From Nonlabens sp. (lineage in GTDB: Bacteria > Bacteroidota > Bacteroidia > Flavobacteriales > Flavobacteriaceae), in the NCBI GenBank assembly GCA_030731685.1, contig JANQTO010000094.1, forward strand, positions 1 through 6,745: DNA of 6,745 bases, in the 5' to 3' direction. Below the pieces are notes generated by a model. The model ran no database searches. It was not told where the DNA came from and was given only the letters and a program-made list of their open reading frames with translations. Made by a program: the position numbers and the translations under genes. This document shows, one piece after another, positions 6,366-6,745 of the stretch (positions are counted from its first letter, which is position 1; the number at the start of each line of letters is the position of its first letter).

Positions 6366-6745
6366 GGCTCTCGTTACCTTGTCGATACCGTTGAGCTTGT
6401 TTAATTTTTGCGAAAGGTCGGTTAGTAAGTTCTTATTAGGAACAACCACTTCAATCTTACCTGTAAAGATACCGTGGTTTGTACTAAAACTTATATTTTT
6501 AATGTTCACGTGCATGTTCTGTGATATGACGGCAGTAACCTCTTGTACAAGTCCCATACGGTCTAAACCACTGAGTATAATGGTTGCACTATAATCCTGC
6601 GTGGTGGAATCTATCCATTTAGCGGTTATAATGCGGTAGTCATACTTACTTTGCAAACTTACCGCATTGGGACAGTTATTTTTATGGACTTTAATACCGT
6701 CATTTATAGTTGTGAATCCAAAAACGCGGTCACCAGGTATAGGGT
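6363..6745 (-). CDS. RelA/SpoT-family (p)ppGpp synthetase/hydrolase, C-terminal part
   Basis: The frame enters from the right edge and ends at TAA 6363-6365; only the last 127 or so residues are present. The N-terminal part of the fragment reads [27 protein letters not shown], the conserved Cys/His (zinc-finger-like, ribosome-contacting) segment of long RSH proteins. A hydrophobic strand ([10 protein letters not shown]) follows. The ACT domain then runs from about [19 protein letters not shown] to the C-terminal [12 protein letters not shown]. This architecture places it in the long Rel/SpoT class, which makes and degrades (p)ppGpp in the stringent response. The catalytic HD and synthetase domains lie outside the window, so whether it is bifunctional cannot be judged. 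An internal TTG at 6656 is not a start, because homology continues upstream of it. fur follows within about 10 nt, suggesting one transcript. Confidence 0.95.
   Translation of the reverse strand, partial: PIPGDRVFGFTTINDGIKVHKNNCPNAVSLQSKYDYRIITAKWIDSTTQDYSATIILSGLDRMGLVQEVTAVISQNMHVNIKNISFSTNHGIFTGKIEVVVPNKNLLTDLSQKLNKLNGIDKVTRA

Noticed and set aside
6654..6656. TTG as start of a free-standing 97-residue ACT-domain protein
   Set aside because: The same frame continues upstream with the PIPGD and VHKNNCPNA signature of long Rel/SpoT proteins to the window edge, so this is the tail of a larger gene.
1..6745. Mobile element, prophage, CRISPR array, tRNA or defence system
   Set aside because: No transposase, integrase, direct-repeat array, cloverleaf sequence or toxin/nuclease motif was seen. 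All seven genes are recognisable chromosomal families packed on one strand.

Overview
This window looks like chromosomal DNA from a member of the Flavobacteriia (Bacteroidota), probably a marine Flavobacteriaceae. The evidence is the protein flavour: a DUF349-repeat protein, tandem DUF368 proteins with a 'GTANKVPGVSGG' variant, and a Fur protein of the '[13 protein letters not shown]' type. The starts also lack Shine-Dalgarno sequences, and a CGCTTTCGCGAAAGCG palindrome sits inside a gene, a pattern I associate with Nonlabens/Dokdonia-like genomes. The genus is inference from memory.

All seven genes lie on the minus strand. In transcription order (right to left) they are: the C-terminus of a Rel/SpoT-type (p)ppGpp synthetase/hydrolase (cut by the right edge), a Fur-family metalloregulator, adenylosuccinate synthetase (purA), two tandem DUF368 membrane proteins (probable polyprenyl-phosphate translocases), shikimate dehydrogenase (aroE), and a large DUF349-repeat protein (cut by the left edge). 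Spacing is tight. fur starts about 10 nt after the rel stop, fur and purA overlap by 1 nt (TAATG), the two DUF368 genes overlap by 1 nt (TAGTG), and aroE begins inside the end of the second DUF368 gene. Only two gaps exist: 79 bp between purA and the first DUF368 gene, which holds a strong terminator-like hairpin, and 60 bp between aroE and the DUF349 gene, where I see no clear signal. No gene-free stretch reaches 300 bp.

Functionally the cluster joins stringent-response signalling (Rel), a metal/peroxide-type regulator (Fur), AMP synthesis (PurA, a known (p)ppGpp target in other bacteria), lipid-carrier recycling for the cell envelope (DUF368) and the aromatic amino-acid pathway (AroE). It is a housekeeping region, with no sign of phage, transposons, CRISPR or a defence island.

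Four points deserve a second look. The full-length Fur reading frame has no ATG, GTG or TTG at its start, so it probably begins at ATT or ATA. The same spot carries a 14-of-19 match to the E. coli Fur box. AroE carries about 13 extra residues around a perfect 16-bp palindrome. The second DUF368 paralogue has altered residues just before its first PGVSGG motif.
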